A stretch of DNA of 64,000 bases from Corynebacterium suranareeae (GTDB lineage Bacteria > Actinomycetota > Actinomycetes > Mycobacteriales > Mycobacteriaceae), in NCBI RefSeq assembly GCF_002355155.1, contig NZ_AP017369.1, positions 1,302,001 to 1,366,000 of the forward strand, read 5' to 3'. Below the pieces are notes generated by a model. That model did not search any database and was not told the DNA's origin. It saw only the letters and a program-made list of their open reading frames with translations. Shown piece by piece: positions 19,501-29,322 of the stretch (position 1 is its first letter; every line of letters begins with the position of its first letter). A program made the position numbers and the translations under genes.

Positions 19501-20234
19501 AGCTTGCCCTTGCGGGAGCGTGCCACGATGTCTTCGTAAGCTGCGAGGAACTCGGAGAAGTTCATCTTCTCGGTTTCCTTGATGGCAGCTACGACAAGAG
19601 CGCGGGAGCCGTCCTTTTGAGGCAAGTCGATGGCAAGACCCAAGTTGATGTGCTCTGGAACAACCAGGGTTGGCTTGCCGTCAATAACATCGTAGGAGTT
19701 GTTCATGTCCGGGTGAGCCATGACTGCCTTCACCATGGCATAGCCGATGATGTGGGTGAAGGAGATCTTGCCACCGCGGGTGCGCTTGAGTTGGTCGTTG
19801 ACCATGGCGCGGTTTTCGAACATGAGGCGAGCTGGCATATCGCGGACCGAGGTTGCGGTCGGGATTTCCAGGGAGATATCCATGTTCTTTGCGATGGACT
19901 TGAAAATACCCCTGATTGGGGTCTTTCCTGGCTCCGGAAGCTTAGGTTGCTGTGGCACGGAGGACTCCTTGGCCTTAGGGGTGGCCTTTTCGGCCGGCTT
20001 GGTTTCTACACGCGGTGCTGCCTTCTGTGCAGGGGCAGACTTAGGTGCTGGTTTCGCAGACTCTTTGGGTGCTGAAGCCTGTGCTTCTGCCTTAGCGGGG
20101 GTAGTGTTAGGTCCCCCCTGTGACTCAAAGAGTTCTCTCCATTCCTTGTCCACGGACTTAGGGTCCTGTTGGAACTGCTGGAACATCTGGTCTACCAGCC
20201 ACGCATTCTGGCCGAAAGTACTAGCGCTGCTCAC
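16569..20234 (-). CDS. odhA: 2-oxoglutarate dehydrogenase with fused E2-type domain
   Basis: A 1221-residue thiamine-diphosphate enzyme of the TCA cycle. A short E1 N-terminus (1-40) and an Ala/Pro/Lys-rich linker (45-100) are followed by a succinyltransferase catalytic domain (about 105-345, active-site His316 in TYDHRVIQG) and the E1 dehydrogenase domain ([28 protein letters not shown]). No lipoyl domain is present, so the lipoyl group must come from another E2 (AceF) in the mixed pyruvate/oxoglutarate complex known for corynebacteria. Activity there is controlled by the FHA protein OdhI. Starts at GTG 20234 with gaggcgag upstream. Confidence 0.97.
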   Translation of the reverse strand: MSSASTFGQNAWLVDQMFQQFQQDPKSVDKEWRELFESQGGPNTTPAKAEAQASAPKESAKPAPKSAPAQKAAPRVETKPAEKATPKAKESSVPQQPKLPEPGKTPIRGIFKSIAKNMDISLEIPTATSVRDMPARLMFENRAMVNDQLKRTRGGKISFTHIIGYAMVKAVMAHPDMNNSYDVIDGKPTLVVPEHINLGLAIDLPQKDGSRALVVAAIKETEKMNFSEFLAAYEDIVARSRKGKLTMDDYQGVTVSLTNPGGIGTRHSVPRLTKGQGTIIGVGSMDYPAEFQGASEDRLAELGVGKLVTITSTYDHRVIQGAVSGEFLRTMSQLLTDDAFWDEIFESMNVPYTPMRWAQDVPNTGVDKNTRVMQLIEAYRSRGHLIADTNPLSWVQPGMPVPDHRDLDIETHGLTIWDLDRTFSVGGFGGKETMTLREVLSRLRAAYTLKVGSEYTHILDRDERTWLQDRLEAGMPKPTQAEQKYILQKLNAAEAFENFLQTKYVGQKRFSLEGAEALIPLMDSAIDTAAGQGLDEVVIGMPHRGRLNVLFNIVGKPLASIFNEFEGQMEQGQIGGSGDVKYHLGSEGQHIQMFGDGEIKVSLTANPSHLEAVNPVMEGIVRAKQDYLDKGMDGKTVVPLLLHGDAAFAGLGIVPETINLAKLRGFDVGGTIHIVVNNQIGFTTTPDSSRSMHYATDYAKAFGCPVFHVNGDDPEAVVWVGQLATEYRRRFGKDVFIDLVCYRLRGHNEADDPSMTQPKMYELITGRETVRAQYTEDLLGRGDLSAEDAEAVVRDFHDQMESVFNEVKEGGKKQAEAQTGITGSQKLPHGLETNISREELLELGQAFANTPEGFKYHPRVAPVAKKRVESVTEGGIDWAWGELLAFGSLANSGRLVRLAGEDSRRGTFTQRHAVAIDPNTAEEFNPLHELAQSKGNNGKFLVYNSALTEYAGMGFEYGYSVGNEDSVVAWEAQFGDFANGAQTIIDEYVSSGEAKWGQTSKLILLLPHGYEGQGPDHSSARIERFLQLCAEGSMTVAQPSTPANHFHLLRRHALSDLKRPLVIFTPKSMLRNKAAASAPEDFTEVTKFQSVINDPNVADAAKVKKVMLVSGKLYYELAKRKEKDGRDDIAIVRIEMLHPIPFNRISDALAGYPNAEEVLFVQDEPANQGPWPFYQEHLPELIPNMPPMRRVSRRAQSSTATGIAKVHQLEEKQLIDEAFNS

Positions 20235-20377
20235 GGCAGGTACTCGCCTCTTTTCCTTGCTTCTTGAGGGTTTTATTGAGCTTTGTTTTATCTACTGTAA
20301 CGCTGGTTGTTGGCTGTTTGTGCCTCGCACCCCAGTTGTTGCATTAATGTGTTGACAGTTCTCCTAAAAATAACGTG

Positions 20378-23300
20378 TTACGCCATTAAATGCCACATGC
20401 GGGCGTAGGTGCCGTTAGCAGACAACAATGCATCATGAGATCCGTCCTCAATGATACGTCCTTGTTCAACAACAAGAATACGGTCGGCCCGTTTAGCGGT
20501 TGCCAGGCGGTGCGCCACGATAATGCTCGTGCGTCCTTTGGTCACTCGATCAGAGGCGTTGAGGATGACGGCTTCGGTTGCGGGGTCGAGAGTGGAGGTG
20601 GCTTCATCAAGCAACATGATGTCTGGCTCGATGAGTTCGGCGCGTGCAAGGGCAATCAGTTGTCGCTGTCCGGACGACAGGTTGCGCCCGCGTTCACCGA
20701 CTTGATGGTTAAAACCATCAGGGATGGCGGCGATGGCATTTAAGGCTCCAACCCGGCGCGCTGCAGCTTCTATTTTGCTTGTCGACGCTTCCCTGCATCC
20801 GTAGCCAATGTTGTCGGCGATGGTGCCACTAAACAAGTGTGCTTCTTGTGGGACGGTACCGATGCGGCGTCGCCAATCTGTGGTGGGGAAGTCTTTGATG
20901 TCTGTTGCCCCGGCGTGGACTGTTCCTTCTTGTGGGTCGTAAAGGCGGGAGAGGAGTTTAACCACGGTGGATTTTCCAGCTCCGGTGGGGCCGACTACTG
21001 CCACGGTGGTTCCTGGTTCGATCTGAACGGATACGTTTTCTAGGATCGGGGTGTCGGTGTAGCCGAAGGTGACGTCGTCAAGCAATAAAGGCTGCGTGGC
21101 AGCCTCTTTGGCTCGCCGGTTGGTGCCGAGGTCTAGGACGCTGGGCGTGGTGGCGAGTAGTTCGGTGATGCGGCGGAAGCCGACGGCGGCTTGTTGGTAG
21201 GAGTCGAAGATTTGGCTGAGTTGTTGGATGGGGCCGAACATTAATCCCATGTAGAGCACAAATGCGACGAGCACGCCGGTGGAGATGTCTCCACGGGTTA
21301 CTTGCACAGCGCCAAAACCGAGGACTAAGGCTTGGGCGATTTCGGAGATTGCGCTTAGGCCGGGGAAGTAGATCGCGATTGCGGTTTGTGATTTCACGCG
21401 CAGGCGGCGGTACTGCTCAGCTTCAGCGGCGAAGTTGGTGAATACTTTATCTTCCATGCGGTGCATCTGAGCGGTGCGCAGCCCTGCAATCGACTCGTGG
21501 AATACTGCGTTGACCTGGCTTGATTGCTCGCGTGCTGCGGTGTAGAGCCGTGAGCTGATGCGGCGGAAAATGAGCGTGAGCACGATGATAATCGGCACAA
21601 CTGAAAGCGCGACCAACGCCAATTGCGCGTCGGTGATGGCAAGCATGGTGACCACTCCGATGAGCGTGCCCAGTGATACCACCGTTTGCGCCAACCCCGT
21701 TTGGAGGAAGGAGGAGAGGTTATCGATGTCGGTGGTCATGCGCGTCATGATTCGACCTGACATGGTGCGTTCGAAATAATCCATGGACAAGCGCAATAGG
21801 TGGACAAAAGAGCGCAGCCGTAAACCGTAAAGTAGGCGTTCTCCTGTGCGTGCGGTGATAATCGTGTTGATTACAGCAGCAGCCCATGACACTAAGACCA
21901 CCAGGCTGCCTAAGATGGCGATCCACCACAACGTGGCGGTGCTGTGTGCACGCACGCCGTTATCGATTGCTGCGCGCATCAATGTTGGGAATGCGAGATC
22001 TGCAGCAACACCAACGAGAAGAAGCGTGATCACGCCTGCGATTAGCCAGCGCACTTGCTTAAACAAATTAACTAGCTTGAAACCATCGGTGGTGGTTCGA
22101 AGCCTATGGGCATCGACATGAGGTTCTTCAGTGGCAGCAGGAAGAGCGTCGATTTGATCGATCAATTCCTGAGTTGCAGGCATCGACATGCCGCGGCCCC
22201 GACCCCGACCAGGGGTGGGCGCCAAAATTTTGTATTGCTTGGTGGTTTCTACTTCAGGCCATAGCTGTGCATGGCTAGGGAATGCGCCTCCATTATCCAA
22301 AGTGAATTCCGGGCTTGCGGATTCTTGGAAATCCAGAGCCATCAGATGAGAGAATCGGGCATGCTGACGCATTTGCTCAAAAGTACCCAGCGCTGTGACT
22401 TGACCGTTTTCCACCAAACCGACTCGGTGACCCAGCTCTAGCGTGGAGTGGCGGTGCGCGATAATCAAAATGGTGACATCGTGCAATTCTTCGCGCAAAG
22501 CCTGGAAGATGCGATCTTCTGTGGAAGCATCAATAGCGGAGGTTGCATCATCTAACACCAACACCTTGGGGTGGGCAAGAAAAGCCCTGGCCAAAGCGAT
22601 ACGTTGGCGTTGACCACCCGAAAGCGTGAGACCGCGTTCGCCGATGACCTCGTCATATTTATTGGGAAGCTGGCTAATAAACTCATGCGCCTGCGCCAAA
22701 CTAGCTGCATGTTCTACCTGCTCATCGGTAACATCCAAACCCATGGCAATGTTGTCTCGGATAGAAGTCGAGTACAAAAACGGCTCATCAAAAACAGCGA
22801 CTAAGTTTTTGCGGATGTCGTTGTGGGCGAGATCAGCAAAGCTAGTCTGGCTGTTGTGTGTGAAGGCTATCTCTCCAGCATCTGGCTGATAAAAATTACC
22901 CGCCAACTGCACAGCCATGGTCTTACCCGCACCGGGAGGACCAACCAGCACGACGGTTTCACCAGGTGCAATATCTAGGGTGAAGTTGTTGAGGATCCCA
23001 CGAAAATCAACGTTTCTAAAACTCAAACCAAGGGGAACATCTGGAAGTTCGAGCGGTGATTTGGGGTCTTGGTGTTCTGGTTTTAAATCAATGACTTCAA
23101 AGATGCGCTCTACTGAAGACATGGCAAGCTGCACGCGCATGAGCATTCCAGACAGGGACCGCGCTACTGCAGACAGACTGGTGAGGTAGGAAGAAAACGC
23201 CACGAACGTACCCACGGTGATATGGCCAGTCATGGCCAAATAACCACCGCCCACAATGTTGATCACCAATGCAAGCTGGGGGAGCTGCTCCACCATCGGA

Positions 23301-24094
23301 ATGAATTTAGCGGTTAGCTTGGCCGTGCGCATACGTTGGGCAAAAAGCTCACGAGCAGTTTGATCAAGCTTGTCGGTTTCGCGTTCTTCCTGGGCAAAAG
23401 CTTTGACCACACGAATACCAGTGACGGTTTCTTCCACATGAGTGGTTAAATCTGCTGCCTTTTGCTGCGCTGACCAAGTCGAGGCGAACAGCGCTTTTCT
23501 GGAGTAGGCGACAGCCCACAACAGCAGTGGCACCAACACAGCCGCAATGATGGTCAACGGTGGTGAAATCGCCAGCATGATCACCAACGTCAATACCAGT
23601 TTGACCACGTTTCCGATAAGCATCGGCAGCATGGCAACCAAACCTTGGATCATGTTGATATCAGAGATAGACCGGCTGACAATTTGGCCGGTGCGCAGCG
23701 CATCTTGGCCAGGCCCATCTAAGTTTTGCAAAGAGCGCATGGTGCGCAGGCGGATAATGTGCTGCACACCAATGCTGAGTTTTCCTGCGGTGTATCGTCG
23801 GCCAAATTGACTGGCATAACGAAGCAACGCAAGCAGCACAATCAGCGCGATAACGCTAGCTAATACGCTTATTCCGCTGGGAGCAAAACGATCCAGCAGA
23901 TCAGTAGTTAGAGTTTCCCCGGCGTTTCCAAGTGCAATATCGATAGCGCCGCCGGTAAGTAAAGGAAGAGTGAGTTCAAACAGTGTTGCAGCTAGTGCGC
24001 TGACAACTGTTAAAGAGGTAAGCCAGGGACGCTGCCACGCTACGCTAATGAGTTGGCGGATGCGTTGAGGTTTTGTAGGTTGCCCAGTATTCAT
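20378..24094 (-). CDS. fused two-unit multidrug-type ABC exporter
   Basis: A 1238-residue protein with order TMD1-NBD1-TMD2-NBD2, a fusion of two ABCB-type half transporters. NBD1 has Walker A GPPGAGKT, signature LSGGQRQRIALARA and Walker B VLVLDDATSAID, where the catalytic Glu is Asp. NBD2 has GPTGAGKST, signature LSSGQRQ and Walker B IMLLDEATSTLD with Glu. The two ATP sites are therefore asymmetric, as in heterodimeric exporters with one degenerate site. The ATG at 24094 with GAAAGG upstream is preferred over a TTG at 24109. Substrate is unknown. It is followed by odhA with a 143-base gap. Confidence 0.9.
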   Translation of the reverse strand: MNTGQPTKPQRIRQLISVAWQRPWLTSLTVVSALAATLFELTLPLLTGGAIDIALGNAGETLTTDLLDRFAPSGISVLASVIALIVLLALLRYASQFGRRYTAGKLSIGVQHIIRLRTMRSLQNLDGPGQDALRTGQIVSRSISDINMIQGLVAMLPMLIGNVVKLVLTLVIMLAISPPLTIIAAVLVPLLLWAVAYSRKALFASTWSAQQKAADLTTHVEETVTGIRVVKAFAQEERETDKLDQTARELFAQRMRTAKLTAKFIPMVEQLPQLALVINIVGGGYLAMTGHITVGTFVAFSSYLTSLSAVARSLSGMLMRVQLAMSSVERIFEVIDLKPEHQDPKSPLELPDVPLGLSFRNVDFRGILNNFTLDIAPGETVVLVGPPGAGKTMAVQLAGNFYQPDAGEIAFTHNSQTSFADLAHNDIRKNLVAVFDEPFLYSTSIRDNIAMGLDVTDEQVEHAASLAQAHEFISQLPNKYDEVIGERGLTLSGGQRQRIALARAFLAHPKVLVLDDATSAIDASTEDRIFQALREELHDVTILIIAHRHSTLELGHRVGLVENGQVTALGTFEQMRQHARFSHLMALDFQESASPEFTLDNGGAFPSHAQLWPEVETTKQYKILAPTPGRGRGRGMSMPATQELIDQIDALPAATEEPHVDAHRLRTTTDGFKLVNLFKQVRWLIAGVITLLLVGVAADLAFPTLMRAAIDNGVRAHSTATLWWIAILGSLVVLVSWAAAVINTIITARTGERLLYGLRLRSFVHLLRLSMDYFERTMSGRIMTRMTTDIDNLSSFLQTGLAQTVVSLGTLIGVVTMLAITDAQLALVALSVVPIIIVLTLIFRRISSRLYTAAREQSSQVNAVFHESIAGLRTAQMHRMEDKVFTNFAAEAEQYRRLRVKSQTAIAIYFPGLSAISEIAQALVLGFGAVQVTRGDISTGVLVAFVLYMGLMFGPIQQLSQIFDSYQQAAVGFRRITELLATTPSVLDLGTNRRAKEAATQPLLLDDVTFGYTDTPILENVSVQIEPGTTVAVVGPTGAGKSTVVKLLSRLYDPQEGTVHAGATDIKDFPTTDWRRRIGTVPQEAHLFSGTIADNIGYGCREASTSKIEAAARRVGALNAIAAIPDGFNHQVGERGRNLSSGQRQLIALARAELIEPDIMLLDEATSTLDPATEAVILNASDRVTKGRTSIIVAHRLATAKRADRILVVEQGRIIEDGSHDALLSANGTYARMWHLMA

Positions 24095-24179
24095 GCGTGA
24101 GCCTTTCAATTTTAAAGAGACTGTTGGAAGAAGAATCCTTTCTGAATAGATAGAAATTGCTTGCGGTTTGTCGGGTTAA

Positions 24180-24212
24180 AAGTGCTCTAGAAGTGCTCTA
24201 GAAGTGTTCTGG
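24180..24212. repeat. three tandem 11-base repeats across a stop codon
   Basis: AAGTGCTCTAG at 24180-24190 and 24191-24201 is followed by the variant AAGTGTTCTGG at 24202-24212. The third copy encodes the last residues of the upstream minus-strand gene. Confidence 0.8.
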
Positions 24213-24914
24213 AAGTGGCCCCAGTGAGTCATAAGCATTGCCGACAGTTTTCTTAGCAATCTTGCGGTTCGCCATGGTTCCTAGCACTGCACCAAGACCA
24301 AACGGCAAAATCTTGCCAATCCATGCCGAACGAAAACGCTTGCTGACTTCCTTGACTGCATAACGCATCAAACGACCATTGACTTCCATCAAACCGCTGA
24401 TGTTGAAACGCGAAATTGCCACCCCGGGTGCGTTATTTTTCTTCGATAAATCACCCACGCCGGCATCAACAATTGCCTTACCAGCTGTGCCCAACAACAC
24501 CACCAAAATTAACCCACGGCGGCGTTCTGGATGCCTAATATCAATGCCACGTAAATGCGCAGAAGCCATCGTGTAAAACGCAGCTGCATCCAAAAACACC
24601 AACGATTCTGCTCCAATGGCGAGAGCACCCGTAACAAAGCCAATGCCTGGCACGGCCGCAGCCATGCCCACACCTGCACCGGAGCCGGTAGCAAGGCGCA
24701 TAAAATGCTTATCGACGAGCACCTGCAGCTGCGCCGGAGACTTATCAGGGTTCTGCTTACGCAGCCACGACACATATCCCTCAATGGCACTAGTTTGCAT
24801 ATGCACGGCCTTATCTAAGGCGCGAATTAGGTACTTTCCGCTGAAACCAGCGTTGTCTTCTAAGACAGCGGGATCAGAATGTACTGCATCAGTGATGATG
24901 TTGTTCTCAGCCAT
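24198..24914 (-). CDS. EcsC-like membrane-associated protein
   Basis: A 238-residue protein with hydrophobic, small-residue-rich segments (GSGAGVGMAAAVPGIGFVTG, GLILVVLLGTAGKAIVDAGV and FGLGAVLGTMANRKIAKK) resembling EcsC-family proteins of unknown function. A strong ribosome site (GTAGGAGG) precedes the ATG. It lies between aroE and the fused ABC exporter and reads in the same direction as both, so the three may form an operon. Confidence 0.7.
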   Translation of the reverse strand: MAENNIITDAVHSDPAVLEDNAGFSGKYLIRALDKAVHMQTSAIEGYVSWLRKQNPDKSPAQLQVLVDKHFMRLATGSGAGVGMAAAVPGIGFVTGALAIGAESLVFLDAAAFYTMASAHLRGIDIRHPERRRGLILVVLLGTAGKAIVDAGVGDLSKKNNAPGVAISRFNISGLMEVNGRLMRYAVKEVSKRFRSAWIGKILPFGLGAVLGTMANRKIAKKTVGNAYDSLGPLPEHF

Positions 24915-24941
24915 GGGTGCCTCCTACAGGTGGGGAGTGGA

Positions 24942-25766
24942 TTACTTGGAGAACTCCTCTGCAGCAATGATCTGCTCGTTGGTTGGAAGAACTCCGGTAT
25001 AAAGATGGAACTGCTCTGCTGCCTGAAGTGCGGCGACTTCACCGCCGTCGATGGTGTGCTTGCCCTTTGCTTTGGCCAATTTGATCAGTGGGGTCTCGAC
25101 AGGGAGAGCTACGCAGTCAAAGATTACGTCGGCGCGGTCTATTTCATCCTCACCAAAAGATACAACGTCTTCATCGGGTCCATTCATTCCCATTGGCGTA
25201 ACATTGACCAAAATTTTTGCATCTTCTGGGACCGTCGCGGAGTATTCCCATCCATACCTAGATGCCAATGCAGAGCCAGTGGTGTGGTTTCGAGCAACCA
25301 CAGTTCCATGCAGCCCATAATCAGCCAAAGCAGCAACAACAGCGTTGGCCATTCCGCCGGAACCCTTGATAGCTACGGGCGCATTTGGATCCACACGGTG
25401 TTCTTCAAGCAGATGATACACAGCGGTGTAATCAGTGTTGTATCCAACCAAATGACCATCGTTATTCACGATGGTGTTAACCGACCGGATGCGTTCCGCC
25501 GAAGGATCCAGCTCATCAATCAAAGGGATAACATCACCTTTATAAGGCATGGAGACACCAGCGCCTCGAATATTTAGGCCACGGATACCCGCCACAGCCG
25601 CAGTGATATCTGCTGGAGCAACCGCCTTGTACAGGTAGTTCAAACCAAGCTCGGCGTACAGCCAGTTGTGGAACCGAACACCGTGATTAGATGGGCGAGC
25701 TGCAAGAGAAATACATAGGGTTGTTTCTCTGTCGACGTAGTTGACCTTTTTAACCTCATTGACCAT
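24942..25766 (-). CDS. aroE: shikimate/quinate dehydrogenase family protein
   Basis: A 274-residue NADP(H)-type oxidoreductase. The substrate domain carries the catalytic Lys in SMPYKGDV and the conserved Asp in GYNTDYTA. The cofactor loop is GSGGMANAVV. The usual SxS substrate motif near the N-terminus is altered (AARPSNHGVRFHN), so activity with shikimate is not certain. C. glutamicum has several shikimate dehydrogenase paralogues and this looks like an accessory one. The start has no ribosome site but a TATAAA box nine bases upstream, suggesting a leaderless transcript. Confidence 0.82.
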   Translation of the reverse strand: MVNEVKKVNYVDRETTLCISLAARPSNHGVRFHNWLYAELGLNYLYKAVAPADITAAVAGIRGLNIRGAGVSMPYKGDVIPLIDELDPSAERIRSVNTIVNNDGHLVGYNTDYTAVYHLLEEHRVDPNAPVAIKGSGGMANAVVAALADYGLHGTVVARNHTTGSALASRYGWEYSATVPEDAKILVNVTPMGMNGPDEDVVSFGEDEIDRADVIFDCVALPVETPLIKLAKAKGKHTIDGGEVAALQAAEQFHLYTGVLPTNEQIIAAEEFSK

Positions 25767-25775
25767 GGAAGCGAT

Positions 25776-25781
25776 TTTATA
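25776..25781 (-). promoter_or_regulatory. -10 box for a leaderless aroE transcript
   Basis: TATAAA on the minus strand ends nine bases before the aroE ATG. A start of transcription at the normal distance would fall two or three bases before the ATG or on it. This fits the absence of a ribosome site. Confidence 0.5.
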
Positions 25782-25985
25782 CTTATCTGAAGCAAAAGTT
25801 GGGACAAGTGCCCGGTTATGTGGGATATTGCTTGGTAAGCATTAGTAATTGCTCTAAAAACCCAGCCTAATTAGTTGGCTACGGATCTTTAATGGCTGGA
25901 AGCGGGGGTGTTTACTTTTAACAGTTGTCTTTAGGAAAATTGATAAGCGTTGCCCGACATCGGGTTCGTGCATAGCCTGGGATAT

Positions 25986-27662
25986 ATGAACGGTTCTACG
26001 TGGACTCCGAGGACCTCACCGCACATGGCCAACAGTGCGGCGGGCTCGGTGTTGGCGGATGAGATGGTTGTTCCCACTACCGCAGGATTTGTCAAGGGAG
26101 TCAAAGGCCCCGGCCTTAAAACATGGCGCGGAATTCCCTATGGCCGAAACACCGGTGGAAAATACCGCTTCCGTGCACCAAGACCTGCAAAGAAGTGGGA
26201 CGGGGTACGTGATTGTTCCATGTTTGGTGAGGTAGCTTCCCAGCCAACCTATTCCTGGACCGATAAAATCCGTGGCTCAGAAGACTGCCTCAATCTAGAT
26301 ATCGTTCGCCCAGATACCGATGAACAACTACCCGTCGTTGTATATCTTCATGGTGGTTCCTACATCATGGGGTCGTCAAGCGAAAAAGCCTTGCGCGGAT
26401 ACAACCTCGTGAAAAACATGAACGTGGTTTATGTATCAGTCAACTTCCGACTAGGGGCTTTAGGCTATTTGGATTTACGTACCGTCGGAGAAGACTGTGT
26501 GGCAAACCCAGCCCTTCATGATCAACTCCTTGCCCTCCAATGGGTAAAACGAAATATTGAAGCTTTTGGTGGAGACGCAGGCAACGTCACGCTCATGGGA
26601 GAATCCGCAGGAGCCGCCGCAGTAGTAACACTTATGTGTGTGCCTGCAGCCGCCGGCTTATTCCACCGCGCAATCGCCCAATCAGCCCCAGTGATTTCCA
26701 TTCACTCATCAACTCAAGCAAAATTTTGGGCACGCGAACTGATCTACCGAATGGCATTACCCAGGGAAACCACCTTGGATGAACTCCGCCAAGAACCAGC
26801 CGATGATTTAGTACGCGCCGGGCAATCCATGATGTGGCGTTCTGGTGAATTACTCCAGCTCAACTCCTGTTATGGCCCAACTGTGGATGGCTCATTGTTG
26901 CCGGATCATCCACTGACTGTTTTTGAACAAGGCCGACAGCACCGTGTGCCTTTCATCATTGGTACGAATGATGGAGAGACATCCTTTTCCAAGGCATTTT
27001 ATTTGAGAAGCTCTGCACGCAGGCGCTCTGCCTTAAGGATGCTGTCTGTTTTTGATCCAGATAACGCAGAAAGAGTAGTAAGTGCCTACGGCGGTGGTGA
27101 AGCGCGAACTGATTTTTCAGAGCTTTTAGCAGATGCATTGTTCTGGGCGCCTTCGGTAAGGCTAGCTCAGTCGCACGCCCACCACGAAGATACATGGATG
27201 TACCGATTCGATTACGCACCACAATCGATGCGCAAACTTGGACTAGGTGCCATCCATTCCTTTGAACTCAATGCCGTTTTTGGGGATCATGAATCCTCAC
27301 GATCAATGAACTTGGCCAAAATCGCCGGAGGGATGGATCATCTAGATCAAGTCACAGAACTCGTGCAACACCATTGGCAGCAATTTATTTATTACGGACG
27401 CCCCGGTGCAGAGTGGAAACCATACCGTGGACGCAATGACAATGAACCTGGGCGCGCAACTTTTGTTATCGATACCAACTCCAGGATTGCATGGGATCCA
27501 CGCCAGGACAAACGCGCCGCGTGGGAAAACTACAACATGCTGGAATGGGGAACAGGACGCCCTGATCTAGTCAATGAGCTTGATTTTATTGAACCTGAAG
27601 AAACAGAAGAGGAGGCTCAATTAAAGTGGCTGGGCCTCATGCAGTTCTTTGGAAGTAGATAA
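25986..27662 (+). CDS. type B carboxylesterase
   Basis: A serine hydrolase of about 558 residues in the carboxylesterase/cholinesterase family. The nucleophile elbow is GESAGAAAV, with the oxyanion-hole motif YLHGGSYIMGS upstream, EDCLNLDI as family signature, an acidic residue in GTNDGETSF and the His in LGAIHSFEL. It has no signal peptide. Starts at 25986 or 26025 are both possible; the second has a better ribosome site (cgagga). It probably hydrolyses short-chain esters, natural substrate unknown. It stands alone after a 183-base AT-rich upstream region. Confidence 0.88.
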   Translation: MNGSTWTPRTSPHMANSAAGSVLADEMVVPTTAGFVKGVKGPGLKTWRGIPYGRNTGGKYRFRAPRPAKKWDGVRDCSMFGEVASQPTYSWTDKIRGSEDCLNLDIVRPDTDEQLPVVVYLHGGSYIMGSSSEKALRGYNLVKNMNVVYVSVNFRLGALGYLDLRTVGEDCVANPALHDQLLALQWVKRNIEAFGGDAGNVTLMGESAGAAAVVTLMCVPAAAGLFHRAIAQSAPVISIHSSTQAKFWARELIYRMALPRETTLDELRQEPADDLVRAGQSMMWRSGELLQLNSCYGPTVDGSLLPDHPLTVFEQGRQHRVPFIIGTNDGETSFSKAFYLRSSARRRSALRMLSVFDPDNAERVVSAYGGGEARTDFSELLADALFWAPSVRLAQSHAHHEDTWMYRFDYAPQSMRKLGLGAIHSFELNAVFGDHESSRSMNLAKIAGGMDHLDQVTELVQHHWQQFIYYGRPGAEWKPYRGRNDNEPGRATFVIDTNSRIAWDPRQDKRAAWENYNMLEWGTGRPDLVNELDFIEPEETEEEAQLKWLGLMQFFGSR

Positions 27663-27806
27663 ACAAGCTAAAGATTTTTAAGTGATCTGTACTTTATGCC
27701 TCAGATGCGGTGAAAATCTAGGCGTAAATTGCTTGTGGACGCTAGGCTTGTCGGCAGTGTCTGAGGGGACGTCCCCAGCACAAACCAGATGGAAGGTCAT
27801 CAGAAC

Positions 27807-28646
27807 ATGAGCTTTTTTGAGGACATCGCGGCTGGACTTGATAGTGATGGTATTGAGTCTCGCGTAAACGGCGACACAATGTTCGTTCCGATCACCTCTG
27901 ACTTGGAAATCCAGTTCGTGGAGATCGATTCCCTCCTACCTGCAGCAAATGTGTATATCGCTGCAGCCAATGTTGATGAAGATGATGAAGAATTCGAGGC
28001 AGTTTTAGTTTCGGTGGTGTTCTCTGTCGAGGATGCTGTCGCGGCTGTTGCCAAGCATGTTGCCACTGACCAGGTGGTGACTGTGTTGCGTGATCTCCTT
28101 GAGGGGACTGATGAACGTATCCAGGATTTGGAGTTTTATCAGGATGCAGTGAACGCAAATTTGGTTCGTGCCGAGGTTGGCCAGAACTCCGAACTTCAGG
28201 TTTTGGTTGAGGTTGAAGATGGCATCCCCACTGCCACGGTGAACTTCATTGCAATCGGGGAGTCCTTTGAGGATTTGGTCGATCAGGCAATTGAAGAGCT
28301 GTGGGAATCCGATGGTGACGCTGTTCTTTCAGATGAGGATCGCCAACGCATGTTTGCTGATCTAACTTCTGAACTGGAGTTTGTCACTGATGAAGTCCTC
28401 GATTTAGGTACTTTCACTGATTTTGATCGACTTTTCGATATTTTATCCCTCGCTGATGATCAGGCAGAAGACTGGGAAACTCAACTTGTTCCTTTTGACG
28501 ATGAGGAATTCGACGAGCCAGATGTTTATGACTTGTTTGTTGATGACTCAGATGAAGATTCAGACGACTCCGACGATGACTTTGATGATTTTGGCGAGGA
28601 CGATGAGGAAGACGATGCTGACGACACTGATGGCAGTGACGATTAA
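27807..28646 (+). CDS. highly acidic conserved protein
   Basis: A 279-residue protein. The first 150 residues form an alpha/beta region resembling bacterial sensory or chaperone-like YbjN folds. The C-terminal 45 residues are almost wholly Asp/Glu/Ser (DDSDEDSDDSDDDFDD-type run). The ATG at 27807 has GGAAGG eight bases upstream. Function is not recognised. The acidic tail suggests binding to basic proteins or nucleic-acid-binding partners, which is speculation. A strong terminator ends it. Confidence 0.78.
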   Translation: MSFFEDIAAGLDSDGIESRVNGDTMFVPITSDLEIQFVEIDSLLPAANVYIAAANVDEDDEEFEAVLVSVVFSVEDAVAAVAKHVATDQVVTVLRDLLEGTDERIQDLEFYQDAVNANLVRAEVGQNSELQVLVEVEDGIPTATVNFIAIGESFEDLVDQAIEELWESDGDAVLSDEDRQRMFADLTSELEFVTDEVLDLGTFTDFDRLFDILSLADDQAEDWETQLVPFDDEEFDEPDVYDLFVDDSDEDSDDSDDDFDDFGEDDEEDDADDTDGSDD

Positions 28647-28664
28647 GAAGTAACTGTTTTCTTC

Positions 28665-28694
28665 AGCCCTGGATCGCAGCGATCCAGGGCTTTT
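28665..28694 (+). terminator. rho-independent terminator of the acidic-protein gene
   Basis: A 13-base perfect inverted repeat (AGCCCTGGATCGC and GCGATCCAGGGCT) with minimal loop is followed by TTTT. Confidence 0.92.
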
Positions 28695-28700
28695 GCACGT

Positions 28701-29210
28701 CTAAGCAGCGTTTTTGGAATACTCAAAAAGGGCGGCGGGGGATCGTACTGGATCAAAGTGGGCGTCGATAAGCCAGCAAAACGTCGGGGTAGGCTCATCG
28801 GTGAGCTGATGGACGGTGCTGTTGTGTGGGCCGTGGAGGATCGCGCGGATCCACCCTTCAGCGATACGGGAAGAGACTTTGAAACCCTCAGGGCTGGTGA
28901 TGCGGATGGTGATTAGATAAGCAGGCTCACGTTGCTCACCAAACTCATGGACGATTCGGCGTGCAGCCGGACCAGCGCGGTGGCGAGACAAGGTTAGTGT
29001 GAGGGGGTCTCCACCAGGTGGTGAGGGCAGAGCCATGCTTGGGGGACGCCAAGTTGGTATGTCTCGTGCAAGCGATCGAGGGTGGCGCAACATCGATTGA
29101 ATGTCTAATAGTGCCTCGGGGAAAACGCTTGTGAAGTGAGCTGCATAGCGGCTTGCGGGGTGGCTTGCGGAGTAGATGGAAGAGATTAGGCGGTTTCGGT
29201 GTTTGATCAT
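28701..29210 (-). CDS. hypothetical protein (Rv3235-like layout)
   Basis: About 169 residues from ATG 29210; an upstream start at 29240 is less likely. The C-terminal half (AARRIVHEFGEQREPAYLI-type start, then GWIRAILHGPHNSTVHQLTD and ALFEYS) resembles short actinobacterial proteins often called Rv3235 family or SecA-accessory-like hypothetical proteins. The N-terminal half is basic and Pro-rich. No function is assigned. It is divergent from the tandem exporters and shares their control region. Confidence 0.6.
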   Translation of the reverse strand: MIKHRNRLISSIYSASHPASRYAAHFTSVFPEALLDIQSMLRHPRSLARDIPTWRPPSMALPSPPGGDPLTLTLSRHRAGPAARRIVHEFGEQREPAYLITIRITSPEGFKVSSRIAEGWIRAILHGPHNSTVHQLTDEPTPTFCWLIDAHFDPVRSPAALFEYSKNAA

Positions 29211-29221
29211 GTTAGGAAGTG

Positions 29222-29259
29222 TAGAACATAGAGGCGACACTGTTCGATAGTATGTTCTA
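29222..29259. promoter_or_regulatory. perfect 9-bp inverted repeat in a divergent promoter
   Basis: TAGAACATA at 29222-29230 and TATGTTCTA at 29251-29259 are perfect inverted copies 20 bases apart, between divergent genes and upstream of the two MFS exporters. Possible operator for an unknown regulator. Confidence 0.5.
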
Positions 29260-29322
29260 AAATTGTAGTTGATCCTGGTCAGCTAGATATAAAATTGGCG
29301 GAGGGCTAGCCTTGGGTGCGAA

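Noticed and set aside
18999..20075. 358-codon plus-strand open frame
   Set aside because: Also antisense to odhA, with low-complexity, Trp/His/Gly-rich product and no ribosome site of note.
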